44,177 nucleotides of DNA from assembly GCA_963205005.1 (NCBI GenBank), contig CAUJHW010000105.1, forward strand, positions 1 through 44,177. Direction: 5' to 3'. The translations under genes were made by a program, and so were the position numbers. The stretch comes from Pseudomonadota bacterium (GTDB taxonomy: Bacteria > Pseudomonadota > Alphaproteobacteria > Caulobacterales > Caulobacteraceae). Shown piece by piece: positions 33,259 through 40,553 of this stretch. Below the pieces are notes generated by a model. That model saw only the letters and a program-made list of their open reading frames with translations. It searched no databases and was not told the DNA's origin. Within the stretch, counting starts at the first letter, position 1; each line of letters starts with the position of its first letter.

Positions 33259-33594
33259 CTACCGATTCGCCCGGAACAGGAGCCGCTGCGCACCGTTGAT
33301 GGCCCGGTCATCCCAATCGACCTCTCGCCTTGAGGCGGGTAAGTGCTTTGCCTTGTCCTCCCATCCATAGAAAAGCGTCCCATCGATGCCGTGAGCGTCG
33401 CGCTTCAGAATGGGGCGGTCCCACACCGGGGCGAGAATGGCTACCGCTCGATCTTCGCCGACGCGGGCGGCGAACTCGTCGGCAAGTTCCATGTCCTGAC
33501 CGTCAGGGAAGACGGCTTCGAACTCCTCGTCGGTCATCTGGAAGATGCTGAACGTCGCGTTGTCGGCCCCATCGATGATCTGAACATTCTTCAT
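33259..33594 (-). CDS. Small conserved protein of unknown function
   Basis: The product is 111 aa, beginning MKNVQIIDGADNATFSIFQMTDEEFEAVFP and containing ILKRDAHGIDGTLFYGWEDK and a DDRAIN motif near the end. I recognise this as a widespread small soluble proteobacterial protein with the same N-terminal IDGADN and central GIHGTLFYE-like motif, but no function is known to me. No signal peptide. The frame is open 24 codons further upstream, but ATG 33594 is where the conserved region starts. A large inverted-repeat element lies 81 bases upstream. Confidence 0.78.
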   Translation of the reverse strand: MKNVQIIDGADNATFSIFQMTDEEFEAVFPDGQDMELADEFAARVGEDRAVAILAPVWDRPILKRDAHGIDGTLFYGWEDKAKHLPASRREVDWDDRAINGAQRLLFRANR

Positions 33595-33675
33595 GCGCGG
33601 ATTGTCCGGTGGCCAACATCGTTCTGCAATGGATCGAACTCGGTCATCCGTCACGGCGAGAAACAAGCAACCTCA

Positions 33676-33887
33676 CCTCCCCCGCGAAGCGGCGGGAGGG
33701 GGACCGGGCGCCGACCCCGGCCTTGGGCCGGGGGAAGAGCGGCTGGTGGAGGGGGCGAGCGGCCGCTCTGCGGATCGATCCCCCTCAGGAATGCCGTGCG
33801 TGGGGCCTGCCCCCTCCACCCCGGGCTCTACGGCCGGCTTCGCCGCCCTCGGCCCGCGGTCCCCCTCCCGCCGCTTCGCGGGGGAGG
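33676..33887. repeat. Nested inverted-repeat (MITE/REP-like) element, 212 bp
   Basis: The outer arms at 33676-33705 and 33858-33887 are perfect 30-bp inverted copies (CCTCCCCCGCGAAGCGGCGG and on). An inner perfect 12-bp pair lies at 33745-33756 (GGTGGAGGGGGC) and 33809-33820. Each outer arm is itself partly self-complementary. The element has no coding capacity of its own and no transposase, and fills the 313-bp gap between the GST gene and the small gene at 33259. Similar GC-rich palindromes are scattered between genes in many alphaproteobacteria as I recall them. It could fold into a long hairpin in RNA and end the GST transcript. Confidence 0.8.
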
Positions 33888-33907
33888 AAAGAGGTCTGGC
33901 TACACGC

Positions 33908-34522
33908 CTAAGCGCTGGCCGCCGCGCTCGGGCGGGCCTTCACCCGGCCGAACCATTCGTTGATCTTCGTGAACTTCGGATCCAGCGGCTGGCCGACCAC
34001 CGCCCCGAAGTCGAGGAAGGCGAACAGCAGGATATCGGCGAGGGTGAAACGACCGCCGGCGATCCAGGGCCCCTGGAAGTGGTCTTCGAGCCACTGCAGC
34101 CCGTCCTGGGCGATCAGCTTCATGCCGGGCGCGGCCTCGGGCAGGCAGCGCATCCGGTCCTTGAACATCGGCAGGCCCTCGGCGAAGCGGAAGCCGTTGG
34201 CCAGGGGCTCGCAGATCTTCAGGTCGATGCGACGGACCCACATGCGGGTCATCGCCCGCTCCTCGGCGTTCACGCCCACCAGCGGCGGATTGTGGTCCAC
34301 CTCTTCCAGGTATTCGCAGATGGCGGTGATCTCGGTGAGGTGGGCGCCGTCGTCCAGCTCCAGCGCCGGGGTCTGGCCCGCAGGGTTGACCGCCAGGAAC
34401 GGCCCGCGCCGGTTCTCGCCGCCGCGCAGGTCGATCTCGATCATGTCGAGCTTCAGGCCCTTCTCCGCCATGAACATCTTCACGACCCGCGGATTGGGTC
34501 CGACCGAGGTGTACAGCTTCAT
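33908..34522 (-). CDS. Glutathione S-transferase family protein
   Basis: The product is 204 aa. The N-terminal thioredoxin-like domain (1 to about 80) begins MKLYTSVGPNPRVVKMFMAEKG and has the glutathione-binding cis-Pro region NPAGQTPALELDDG, then LTEITAICEYLEE. The C-terminal helical domain carries GGRFTLADILLFAFLDFG, the conserved N-capping motif. It is likely a cytosolic detoxification or maleylacetoacetate-isomerase-like enzyme; the catalytic residue may be Ser6 or a nearby residue, but this is not certain. It is 91 bases from the upstream gene on the same strand. Confidence 0.92.
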   Translation of the reverse strand: MKLYTSVGPNPRVVKMFMAEKGLKLDMIEIDLRGGENRRGPFLAVNPAGQTPALELDDGAHLTEITAICEYLEEVDHNPPLVGVNAEERAMTRMWVRRIDLKICEPLANGFRFAEGLPMFKDRMRCLPEAAPGMKLIAQDGLQWLEDHFQGPWIAGGRFTLADILLFAFLDFGAVVGQPLDPKFTKINEWFGRVKARPSAAASA

Positions 34523-34613
34523 TGTGGGTTCCCTTCCCTCATCCCTTGATCCTGATTTGCTCTACCACCCGCAGCCAGCCGTCCAGAGGATTCGCATACC
34601 CGAATGACATGGG

Positions 34614-35123
34614 TCAGCGGTCCATGGGATCGCCGACGCCCCGGCGGTCGCCGGTCAGGGTGAAATTCGAGGCCATCACACAGTGCGCTTCACCATGCGG
34701 TGTCGCGACAGTGGCGGGCTGACCGATACCCGGCTCGAAGAACCACTCCCCCGCCCGTGTCACCACCCGCAGCACATTGGGCCCGGTGAACTGGCAGACG
34801 GCATAGACCCCCAGCCCCGTCCCGCCGTCGTTGGCGATCGAGCTGCAGCTCAGGTGGCCGAACTGCCGGTAGATTTTCACGTCCTCGTAGATCAGACCCT
34901 TCTGTGCCTTCAGTCCCCGGGCGTCGAACTGGGCGCGGGTGATCTGCGGGCACGGACGGCCATCCACCGACCAGTCCCGGGCCAGCGCGATGTTCTCCGC
35001 CCGCTCTTTCAGGAACGTCCCGCCCATCAGCCAGGCGGGAAGGGCAACGGCGCAAAGGCCTGCGATGGCGATGACCACCTTCTCGCCGGTCGTGCGCCGC
35101 TGACGGATTCGCCGCTTGGCCAT
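34614..35123 (-). CDS. Membrane-anchored protein of unknown function behind a BlaI-type operator
   Basis: The product is 169 aa. A basic N-terminus (MAKRRIRQRRTTGEK) is followed by one membrane segment (about residues 15-35), leaving a periplasmic domain of about 130 residues. That domain holds four cysteines (in GRPCPQ, LSCSS, VCQF and HCVM), which may form two disulfides. I recognise no family. Its start is 18 bases from a perfect 14-bp palindrome matching the BlaI/MecI/CopY operator pattern, so expression is probably controlled by such a repressor. None is encoded in the window. The upstream gene on the same strand is the flavin monooxygenase. Confidence 0.75.
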   Translation of the reverse strand: MAKRRIRQRRTTGEKVVIAIAGLCAVALPAWLMGGTFLKERAENIALARDWSVDGRPCPQITRAQFDARGLKAQKGLIYEDVKIYRQFGHLSCSSIANDGGTGLGVYAVCQFTGPNVLRVVTRAGEWFFEPGIGQPATVATPHGEAHCVMASNFTLTGDRRGVGDPMDR

Positions 35124-35140
35124 GGACGCACTCCCGATAA

Positions 35141-35154
35141 ACTACATCTGTAGT
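35141..35154. promoter_or_regulatory. BlaI/MecI/CopY-type operator
   Basis: The sequence ACTACATCTGTAGT is a perfect dyad: six-base arms ACTACA and TGTAGT around a 2-bp centre. It matches the TACAnnTGTA core known for BlaI, MecI and CopY repressors. It lies 18 to 31 bases upstream of the ATG of the 169-aa membrane-anchored gene, within the 45-bp gap after the monooxygenase gene, which is where a promoter of the smaller gene should be. Confidence 0.65.
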
Positions 35155-35168
35155 CTATCCGTTCGGCG

Positions 35169-36650
35169 TCAGGCCGCAAGCGTCCCCGTCGCGGGGGCCG
35201 GCGGATTGGAGAACCGCAGCACCCCATCCTCAAGCTTGGCGTAGCGAAGGCTCATCAGGTCCATGGCGTAGTTCTGGTTCAGCTTCCACGGAACCTTGTC
35301 ACCCTGCTTGGGGAACTTCGCCATCGCCCGCTGGACATAGCCGGACGAGAAATCCAGCCACGGTTCGTGCTTCACGGTGGGATCTTCGTTCACCGGCATC
35401 ACCTGTCGCCGCCCGGTCCGGCTCATGTGGTTCAGGAGCCGGCAGACGTACTCACAGGTCAGGTCGCACTTCAGCGTCCAGGAGGCGTTGGTATAGCCGA
35501 AGGCCGAGGCCATGTTGGGGACGCCCTCATAGAGCATGCCCTTGTACCCCAGCGTGTTGGAGGCTTCGACGCGTCGGCCATCGACGCTGACCTCGATGCC
35601 GTTCCACACTTCCAGCACGAGGCCGGTGGCCGAGACGACAATGTCGGCCTTCAGCTCCTCACCGGATTTCAGCCGGATGCCGGTCTCGGTGAAGGTGTCG
35701 ATGTGATCTGTGACCACCGACGCACGACCGCCCTTGATCATCTTGAACATGTCGGCGTCCGGCACCAGGCACAGCCGCTGGTCCCAGGGATCGTAGGTCG
35801 GCGTGAAGTGGGTGGCGACGTCGTAGTCGGGGCCCAGTTCGTCCTGCACCATCTTCAGGATGCCGGCCTTCACCTGAGCCGGCCGCTTGCGGGCCAGGTT
35901 GAAGAAATACATGCCGCCCAGCACGTTGCGGGCGCGCACCAGATTGTAGGCCAGCATGCCCGGCAGCCACTTGCGCAGGGTGTTGGCCATGCGGTCCTCG
36001 GCCGGCCGCGAGACGACGTAGGTCGGGGAACGCTGCAGCATGGTGACGTGGGCGGCCGTCTTGGCCATCTCTGGCACCAGGGTCACCGCCGTCGCGCCCG
36101 AGCCGATGACGACGACGTTCTTGTCCGCGTGGTCCAGATTCTCCGGCCACTGCTGCGGATGCACCAGCCGCCCCTTGTAATCGGCCAGGCCCGGATAGTC
36201 CGGCGTGTAGCCGCCGTCATAGGAATAGTAGCCGCCGCAGAGGAACAGGAAGTTGCAGCTGACCTCGGCGGTCTTGCCGCCGACTTCAGCTTCCAGCGTC
36301 CAGCGGGAGTCGGGTGTCGACCATGACGCCCGGCGGACCTTGTGGCCGAAGCGGATCGCCGAATCGATGCCGTTGTCGCGCGCGGTCTCGCGGACGTACT
36401 TCAGGATAGACGGACCGTCAGCGATCGCCTTGGCCTCGGTCCAGGGCTTGAACGCATAGCCCAGGGTGTACATGTCGCTGTCCGAGCGGATGCCCGGATA
36501 GCGGAAAAGGTCCCAGGTGCCGCCGATCGCGTCGCGGCCCTCGAGGATGGCGAAGGTCCGGTCCGGACAGGCGGTCTTCAGGTGATAGGCCGCGCCGATC
36601 CCCGACAGGCCCGCGCCCACGATCACCACGTCGAAATGCTGAACCGTCAT
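35169..36650 (-). CDS. Flavin-containing (Baeyer-Villiger-type) monooxygenase
   Basis: The product is 493 aa from ATG 36650. It has an FAD-binding GAGLSGIG (12-19), an NADPH-binding GSGATAV (183-189) and, between them, YKGRLVHPQQWPE (158-170), which matches the FxGxxxHxxxWP fingerprint of class B monooxygenases with Tyr in the first position. GGTWDLFRYPGIRSDSD is a further family motif. It should insert oxygen next to a ketone or oxidise a heteroatom; the substrate is unknown. It is the last gene of a co-directional run starting with the sulfatase; a 74-bp gap with an inverted repeat precedes it, so it may also have its own promoter. Confidence 0.92.
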   Translation of the reverse strand: MTVQHFDVVIVGAGLSGIGAAYHLKTACPDRTFAILEGRDAIGGTWDLFRYPGIRSDSDMYTLGYAFKPWTEAKAIADGPSILKYVRETARDNGIDSAIRFGHKVRRASWSTPDSRWTLEAEVGGKTAEVSCNFLFLCGGYYSYDGGYTPDYPGLADYKGRLVHPQQWPENLDHADKNVVVIGSGATAVTLVPEMAKTAAHVTMLQRSPTYVVSRPAEDRMANTLRKWLPGMLAYNLVRARNVLGGMYFFNLARKRPAQVKAGILKMVQDELGPDYDVATHFTPTYDPWDQRLCLVPDADMFKMIKGGRASVVTDHIDTFTETGIRLKSGEELKADIVVSATGLVLEVWNGIEVSVDGRRVEASNTLGYKGMLYEGVPNMASAFGYTNASWTLKCDLTCEYVCRLLNHMSRTGRRQVMPVNEDPTVKHEPWLDFSSGYVQRAMAKFPKQGDKVPWKLNQNYAMDLMSLRYAKLEDGVLRFSNPPAPATGTLAA

Positions 36651-36672
36651 TGTCACTCGCCCCAAGCTCGCT

Positions 36673-36695
36673 CGCCGATACCTACATGATCGGCG
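36673..36695. promoter_or_regulatory. Inverted repeat upstream of the monooxygenase gene
   Basis: Perfect 7-bp arms CGCCGAT (36673-36679) and ATCGGCG (36689-36695) flank a 9-bp centre. It lies 23 to 45 bases upstream of the monooxygenase ATG, in the gap after the DUF3237 gene. A dimeric repressor site or a small transcript hairpin would both fit; no regulator gene adjoins it. Confidence 0.35.
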
Positions 36696-36724
36696 TTAAC
36701 CTGGCTGCCTGAAACTTGCCGGGC

Positions 36725-37186
36725 TCAGGGCAGCCGGTAGATCCGGTAGATCGGGCCGGTCCGCGTCTGCTCGCCCACAGCCAGGGCGATGGTGTCATTC
36801 AGCCAGGCATAGCCGGCATGACCGCATTCGAAGCGCGCGGTCGTCGCCAGCGAATACTCCGAGGGGTCCAGCAGTTCGCCGCGCGCGAACCGGGCCATGA
36901 CGGCCGGTTCGGCCAGGAACCGCCCCTGATAGGCCAGGTAGATCAGCGCCCTGTCCATCGTCTCCAGGGTCAGCCGCACATCGATGGTCATGACCCCGTC
37001 CGGCCGGTTCACGAACCAGTCGTGGCCGCCGAGCACCGTTCCTGACAGCCGCTCACCCTCGAACCGGCCGCCCGTCACCGTGGCCACGCCCCGTTGGCCG
37101 ACCGGTACGGCGCCGATACGCCGGATGCCCCGGAAATCGACGTCCAGGGTCAGGGTAGTCAGGTGCTCGAGCGCAAGGGAATCCAT
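36725..37186 (-). CDS. DUF3237 domain protein
   Basis: The product is 153 aa from ATG 37186. It shows the DUF3237 pattern throughout: EHLTTLTLDVDFRGIRRIG at the N-terminus, GGRFEGERLSGTVLGGHDWFVNRPDGVMTIDVRLTLET in the middle and ARFECGHAGYAWLNDTIALAVGE near the C-terminus. The fold is a small beta-barrel. The family has no firm function but is often found in degradation gene clusters. It is 20 bases downstream of the histidine phosphatase gene and 74 bases upstream of the monooxygenase gene. Confidence 0.85.
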   Translation of the reverse strand: MDSLALEHLTTLTLDVDFRGIRRIGAVPVGQRGVATVTGGRFEGERLSGTVLGGHDWFVNRPDGVMTIDVRLTLETMDRALIYLAYQGRFLAEPAVMARFARGELLDPSEYSLATTARFECGHAGYAWLNDTIALAVGEQTRTGPIYRIYRLP

Positions 37187-37206
37187 GGCGCATGGCCTAG
37201 CACGGC

Positions 37207-37782
37207 CTAGGGCGCGACCCGAAGATGGGCCCGCTCGTTGAGGCTCACAACATTCCGCTGGCCGCTGCGGGCGCACATGAACCGGTGGACGCTGGTGTAG
37301 TCGGGCTCGAAGAACAGCCGCGGCGTCATGCCCAGCACGTGCGCGGTCCAGACGTTGATCACCCCGCCATGACAGAACACGGCGACCCGCTGGCCGGGGT
37401 GGCTGGCGACGATCTCTTCCACCGCGGCCACCACCGTGGCCTGGAAGCCGCCGATGTCGACGCCATGCTCGCCCTGGGCCATGGCCAGCCAGGCCTCATA
37501 GTTGTCGCGCTTCAGCTCTTCCATCGGCACATAGACGCCGGAATCGCGGTCGAATTCGGCGATCCCGTCATGCTGGCGCACCTCATGGCCGAACCGGGCC
37601 GCGTAGGGCTCTGCGGTCTGGATCGCGCGCTGCATGGTCGATGCGAAGACCGCGTGGATTTCCTCCCCGTGCAGCCAGTCGGCCACCCGCCGGGCCTGGT
37701 CGTGGCCGACGGGTGACAGCGGCGGATCGGCGGTGTCGTGGCGGCGTTCCGGCAGGCCGTGGCGGACGAGGATCAGTTCCAA
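37207..37782 (-). CDS. Histidine phosphatase family protein (phosphoglycerate mutase-like)
   Basis: The product is 191 aa. LVRHGLPE at the N-terminus carries the phospho-acceptor H8. An Arg occurs in STMQRAIQTAEP, a Glu in GIAEFDRD and the second catalytic His (H138) in VFCHGGVIN. All the catalytic positions of the branch are present. The substrate is a phosphate ester or anhydride that the sequence does not identify. Twelve bases separate it from the phosphotransferase gene upstream; a kinase-phosphatase pair in one operon is notable but may be coincidental. Confidence 0.9.
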   Translation of the reverse strand: MELILVRHGLPERRHDTADPPLSPVGHDQARRVADWLHGEEIHAVFASTMQRAIQTAEPYAARFGHEVRQHDGIAEFDRDSGVYVPMEELKRDNYEAWLAMAQGEHGVDIGGFQATVVAAVEEIVASHPGQRVAVFCHGGVINVWTAHVLGMTPRLFFEPDYTSVHRFMCARSGQRNVVSLNERAHLRVAP

Positions 37783-37794
37783 GCGAAGCTCCGG

Positions 37795-38880
37795 TCAGGA
37801 CAGGGCGGCGAGCGCGGCAAGCGCATCGTGGTCGCGGATATGGTCGGATGCCCCGCCGATCATCTGCAGGAACATCTCGTCGCCCCGCGCCGTCTGCTCC
37901 ACCACCATGGCGGCGAAGAAGGCGGTGAGGAAAAGCAGGAACGCGCCCTGCCCGTAGTGCCGCCGAAGGTCTTCGGGGCTGTACCCGGTGACCCCGAGCT
38001 CGGTCAGCGTCCGGTGATAGAGGCCCAGCAGTTCCGGCTCGGCGGCGCGGCGAATCTCCGGGGACAGGGCCCCGGCCAGGAAATAGGCCACGTCGGTCGC
38101 CCCGGCTCCGTAGGCAAAGGATTGCCAGTCCAGCACCGTCACCGGATGGCCGCCCGCCGCCGTGCCGAACATCATGTTGTCGGGCCGGAAGTCGTTATGG
38201 GTCAGGCAGCGCGGGCCGTCGTGCATCTCGCCGAAAGCGCTCCAGCGGGACGAAAGCACCTCGCCCACCTCGACCCAGTGCGGCTTAAGGCGGTCGCCGT
38301 ACCGGAGCTTGAAGCCCTGCCAGAGACCGGCCACCAGGTCCGGCTGCACCGGGCTCGACGGCGCGGCCTTCGACCCCGAGACCCACGGCAGGTCGTCCAG
38401 GCCGTCGTCGCCCCAGTGCGAGGCGTGCAGGCGCCCGGCCTGAACCATCACCAGCCGGGCCTGATCCAGGGTGACGCCCTTGAGCTGGTCACCCTGCTCG
38501 GCCGGCGACAGGTCCTCCATCATCAGCACGAACTCGCCGGTGGCGTCGTCACAGTCGGTGAACCAGCAGCGCGGCGTCTGGACCAGCGCCTTGCCGGCCA
38601 GATGGCGATAGAAGTTCACCTCGCGGACGTAGTTGCCCAGCATGACGCCGGTCCGGCGGCTATCCTCGTTGGCCGAGGGGAACTTGCCGACCAGCGAGGC
38701 CGGCGCCCCCTCGGCAGACCGCTCATAGGTCAGCCGAAAGCGCACACTGTCGCCGATCTGGCCGGTGCCCACGTTCGCGGCCTGGAACGAGGCGACGACG
38801 GCGTCGACGCCGGCGTGCTGCAGGACTGCGGTCAGCCAGGCGGCGTCCACGTGACCCGGGCGGCGGATATCGGGTCTCAT
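37795..38880 (-). CDS. APH/CHK-like phosphotransferase
   Basis: The product is 361 aa from ATG 38880. It has the aminoglycoside-phosphotransferase kinase fold: LVGKFPSANEDSR holds the likely ATP-binding Lys, EFVLMMEDLSPAEQGDQ is the hinge, LTHNDFRPDNMMF is the catalytic loop (HxDxxxxN) and VLDWQSFAYG carries the metal-binding Asp. The MEDL hinge and the WQS motif fit the CHK/EcKinase-like group, often found in lipid- or sterol-degradation loci. It probably phosphorylates a small alcohol; it is not likely to be an antibiotic-resistance enzyme. Its start overlaps the stop of the SnoaL-like gene (ATGA). Confidence 0.88.
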   Translation of the reverse strand: MRPDIRRPGHVDAAWLTAVLQHAGVDAVVASFQAANVGTGQIGDSVRFRLTYERSAEGAPASLVGKFPSANEDSRRTGVMLGNYVREVNFYRHLAGKALVQTPRCWFTDCDDATGEFVLMMEDLSPAEQGDQLKGVTLDQARLVMVQAGRLHASHWGDDGLDDLPWVSGSKAAPSSPVQPDLVAGLWQGFKLRYGDRLKPHWVEVGEVLSSRWSAFGEMHDGPRCLTHNDFRPDNMMFGTAAGGHPVTVLDWQSFAYGAGATDVAYFLAGALSPEIRRAAEPELLGLYHRTLTELGVTGYSPEDLRRHYGQGAFLLFLTAFFAAMVVEQTARGDEMFLQMIGGASDHIRDHDALAALAALS

Positions 38881-39230
38881 GCGGGCATCGGGTGGACATA
38901 GACCTCGTTCAGGGCGATGCGGTCGCCTTCGAGGATGACCAGGTCGAAGCCCCGCATGCGGCCGGCCGAACCGCCCTCGCCCATCTCGGCATACCAGCGG
39001 CCGCAGTATCCGCCTGCGATGGGCCAGGTCTCGTCGGGGGTGTAGGTCGTGGCCGGCATGGCCGCGAACAGCCCGGTCAGATAGGCGCGCAGGGCCTCGT
39101 GTCCGGTGATCCCGGCGGCGGTCTGGTTGTCCTTGTAGACGCAGTCTTCGGAATAGAACGCCAGCAGGGCCGGCACGTCCTTGGCCGACCACGCCTTCAG
39201 CCAGCGGGCGTTGAAATCCTCGATATCCAT
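38877..39230 (-). CDS. SnoaL/NTF2-like protein
   Basis: The product is 117 aa. It begins MDIEDFNARWLKAWSAKDVPALLAFYSEDCVYKDN, a typical SnoaL-like helix-turn-helix-strand start. TGHEALRAYLTGLFAAMP and GRWYAEMGEGGSAGRMRGFDLVILEGDRIALNEVY complete the NTF2-like cone fold. Members are isomerases, dehydratases or ligand-binding proteins, so the reaction is open. Five bases separate it from the FAD oxidoreductase gene upstream, and it overlaps the phosphotransferase gene downstream, so it is firmly in the operon. Confidence 0.88.
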   Translation of the reverse strand: MDIEDFNARWLKAWSAKDVPALLAFYSEDCVYKDNQTAAGITGHEALRAYLTGLFAAMPATTYTPDETWPIAGGYCGRWYAEMGEGGSAGRMRGFDLVILEGDRIALNEVYVHPMPA

Positions 39231-39235
39231 CGATC

Positions 39236-40477
39236 CTACCCCTGCAGCACCCGGGCACGGTGGGCCTCGGTGAATCCCTCCGGCGGCGCGGCCTCAGGCC
39301 CGGCCATCACCGCCAGGGTGTGCATCCGCAGGCTTGGGTCCTCGGCGGCGCGGGCGTGATAGCTGTGACGCCGCGCCCGCGCTTCCTCGCCGAACTCCAT
39401 GTCCAGCGCCGCGGTGATGCTCGCGGCAAAGCGCAGGCGGCGCATCCGCTCGGCCCTTTCCTCGGCATAGGGCGCGAAGGCGGCCGTCGACCAGTCGTCA
39501 CCGGCCTTCAGGATCTCGCTGACAATGCGGACGTCCCGATAGGTGATCGAAAGGCCCAGCCCCACGATCGGGTCGTTCCAGCCGGCGGCGTCGCCAACCA
39601 GAACCACGCCCTCGGCGAAGGGCTCGTCGGTCCAGGCGTCGGCGTTGATGTAGCTGAACAGCGGTCCGGCCGGGCTGCCGGCCACCAGATGGCGGTTTTC
39701 CGGGCTGCAGCGCAGGGCAAAGGCGTCGAGGAAACGCCTGGGGCCGTCCACGCCTGTAAACCGTCGTGCCTCCTCCAGCGCATAGCCGCCATAGACGCGC
39801 ACCCTGCCCTCGCCCTGCGGGAAGGCCAGGAACCCGAAGTCGCCCTCTGTGCCGATGGCCTGCATGTCGTCGGCCCAGCCTTCGGCGCCTTCCACCAGCA
39901 GTCCGGCGAACCAGTGATGCGGCTTGTCCTGGTGCAGCACGATGCCGGCCGCCTCGCGGACCGTGGAGGTGCGGCCGTCAGCGCCGACCAGCAGCCGCGC
40001 GGTGGCCTCATGTGTCCGCCCGCCGTGCTCATAGACGACCCTCGGATGCGCCCCGCCCGCGGCCTCGGTGACGCTGACCCCTCGCAGGCCCACCGCACCG
40101 GCCGCAACGGCGGCGTCGAACAGGGTCTGGCAGTGCCTGGGATGCCCGAGGCACAGCGGCCCCGCGACGCCCGGGCGGAAGATGCCCAGCGGCAGGGTCC
40201 GGGCCTCGGCCTCGGCGGGGGCCACGTCCTCGTCATAGCTCACATGGCGCGTCAGGTGATGGCCGCCGGCCGACATCAGCAGGTCGTAGAGCCCGACCCG
40301 CTTGACCTCGTCGACGCCCCAGGGCGCGATCCACTCGCCGCGGACCCGGTCCTCATAGACCTCCGACTGTTCCAGCAGCAGCACCGAGCGTCCGGCGCCG
40401 GCCATGATCTGGGCCAGGGCCGACCCGCCGATCCCCCCGCCCACGATGATCAGGTCATAGCTCGCCATGCGCTTCAT
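39236..40477 (-). CDS. FAD-dependent oxidoreductase / group A monooxygenase-like
   Basis: The product is 413 aa if started at ATG 40477 (ATG 40468 is also possible). The FAD-binding N-terminus is YDLIIVGGGIGGSALAQIMAGAGRSVLLLEQ. The middle LLVGADGRTSTVREAAG carries the DG motif, and VVLVGDAAGWNDPIVGLGLS is the GD motif of para-hydroxybenzoate-hydroxylase-like enzymes. It should be an NAD(P)H-dependent hydroxylase or a dehydrogenase of similar fold. It precedes the SnoaL-like gene by five bases and follows the symporter gene by 76 bases. Confidence 0.9.
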   Translation of the reverse strand: MKRMASYDLIIVGGGIGGSALAQIMAGAGRSVLLLEQSEVYEDRVRGEWIAPWGVDEVKRVGLYDLLMSAGGHHLTRHVSYDEDVAPAEAEARTLPLGIFRPGVAGPLCLGHPRHCQTLFDAAVAAGAVGLRGVSVTEAAGGAHPRVVYEHGGRTHEATARLLVGADGRTSTVREAAGIVLHQDKPHHWFAGLLVEGAEGWADDMQAIGTEGDFGFLAFPQGEGRVRVYGGYALEEARRFTGVDGPRRFLDAFALRCSPENRHLVAGSPAGPLFSYINADAWTDEPFAEGVVLVGDAAGWNDPIVGLGLSITYRDVRIVSEILKAGDDWSTAAFAPYAEERAERMRRLRFAASITAALDMEFGEEARARRHSYHARAAEDPSLRMHTLAVMAGPEAAPPEGFTEAHRARVLQG

Positions 40478-40553
40478 CCCGTGTCCGCCGTCTTGCGCGG
40501 CCCGGGGTGATGGGATCATGCCGACGCGGCGTCATCCAAGCGCTATCGTCGCC

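Noticed and set aside
33676..33887. CRISPR array or insertion sequence
   Set aside because: The repeats are inverted and nested rather than direct and evenly spaced, and no transposase or cas gene is present.
36692..36702. CtrA-type site at GTTAACC
   Set aside because: Only a single half-like TTAA is present, without the second TTAA seven bases away, so there is no basis for calling a CtrA box here or at the other scattered TTAA sequences (12798, 14533, 19127).
37795..38880. Aminoglycoside-resistance gene
   Set aside because: It has the APH fold, but the MEDL hinge, WQS motif and operon context fit the CHK-like metabolic group instead.
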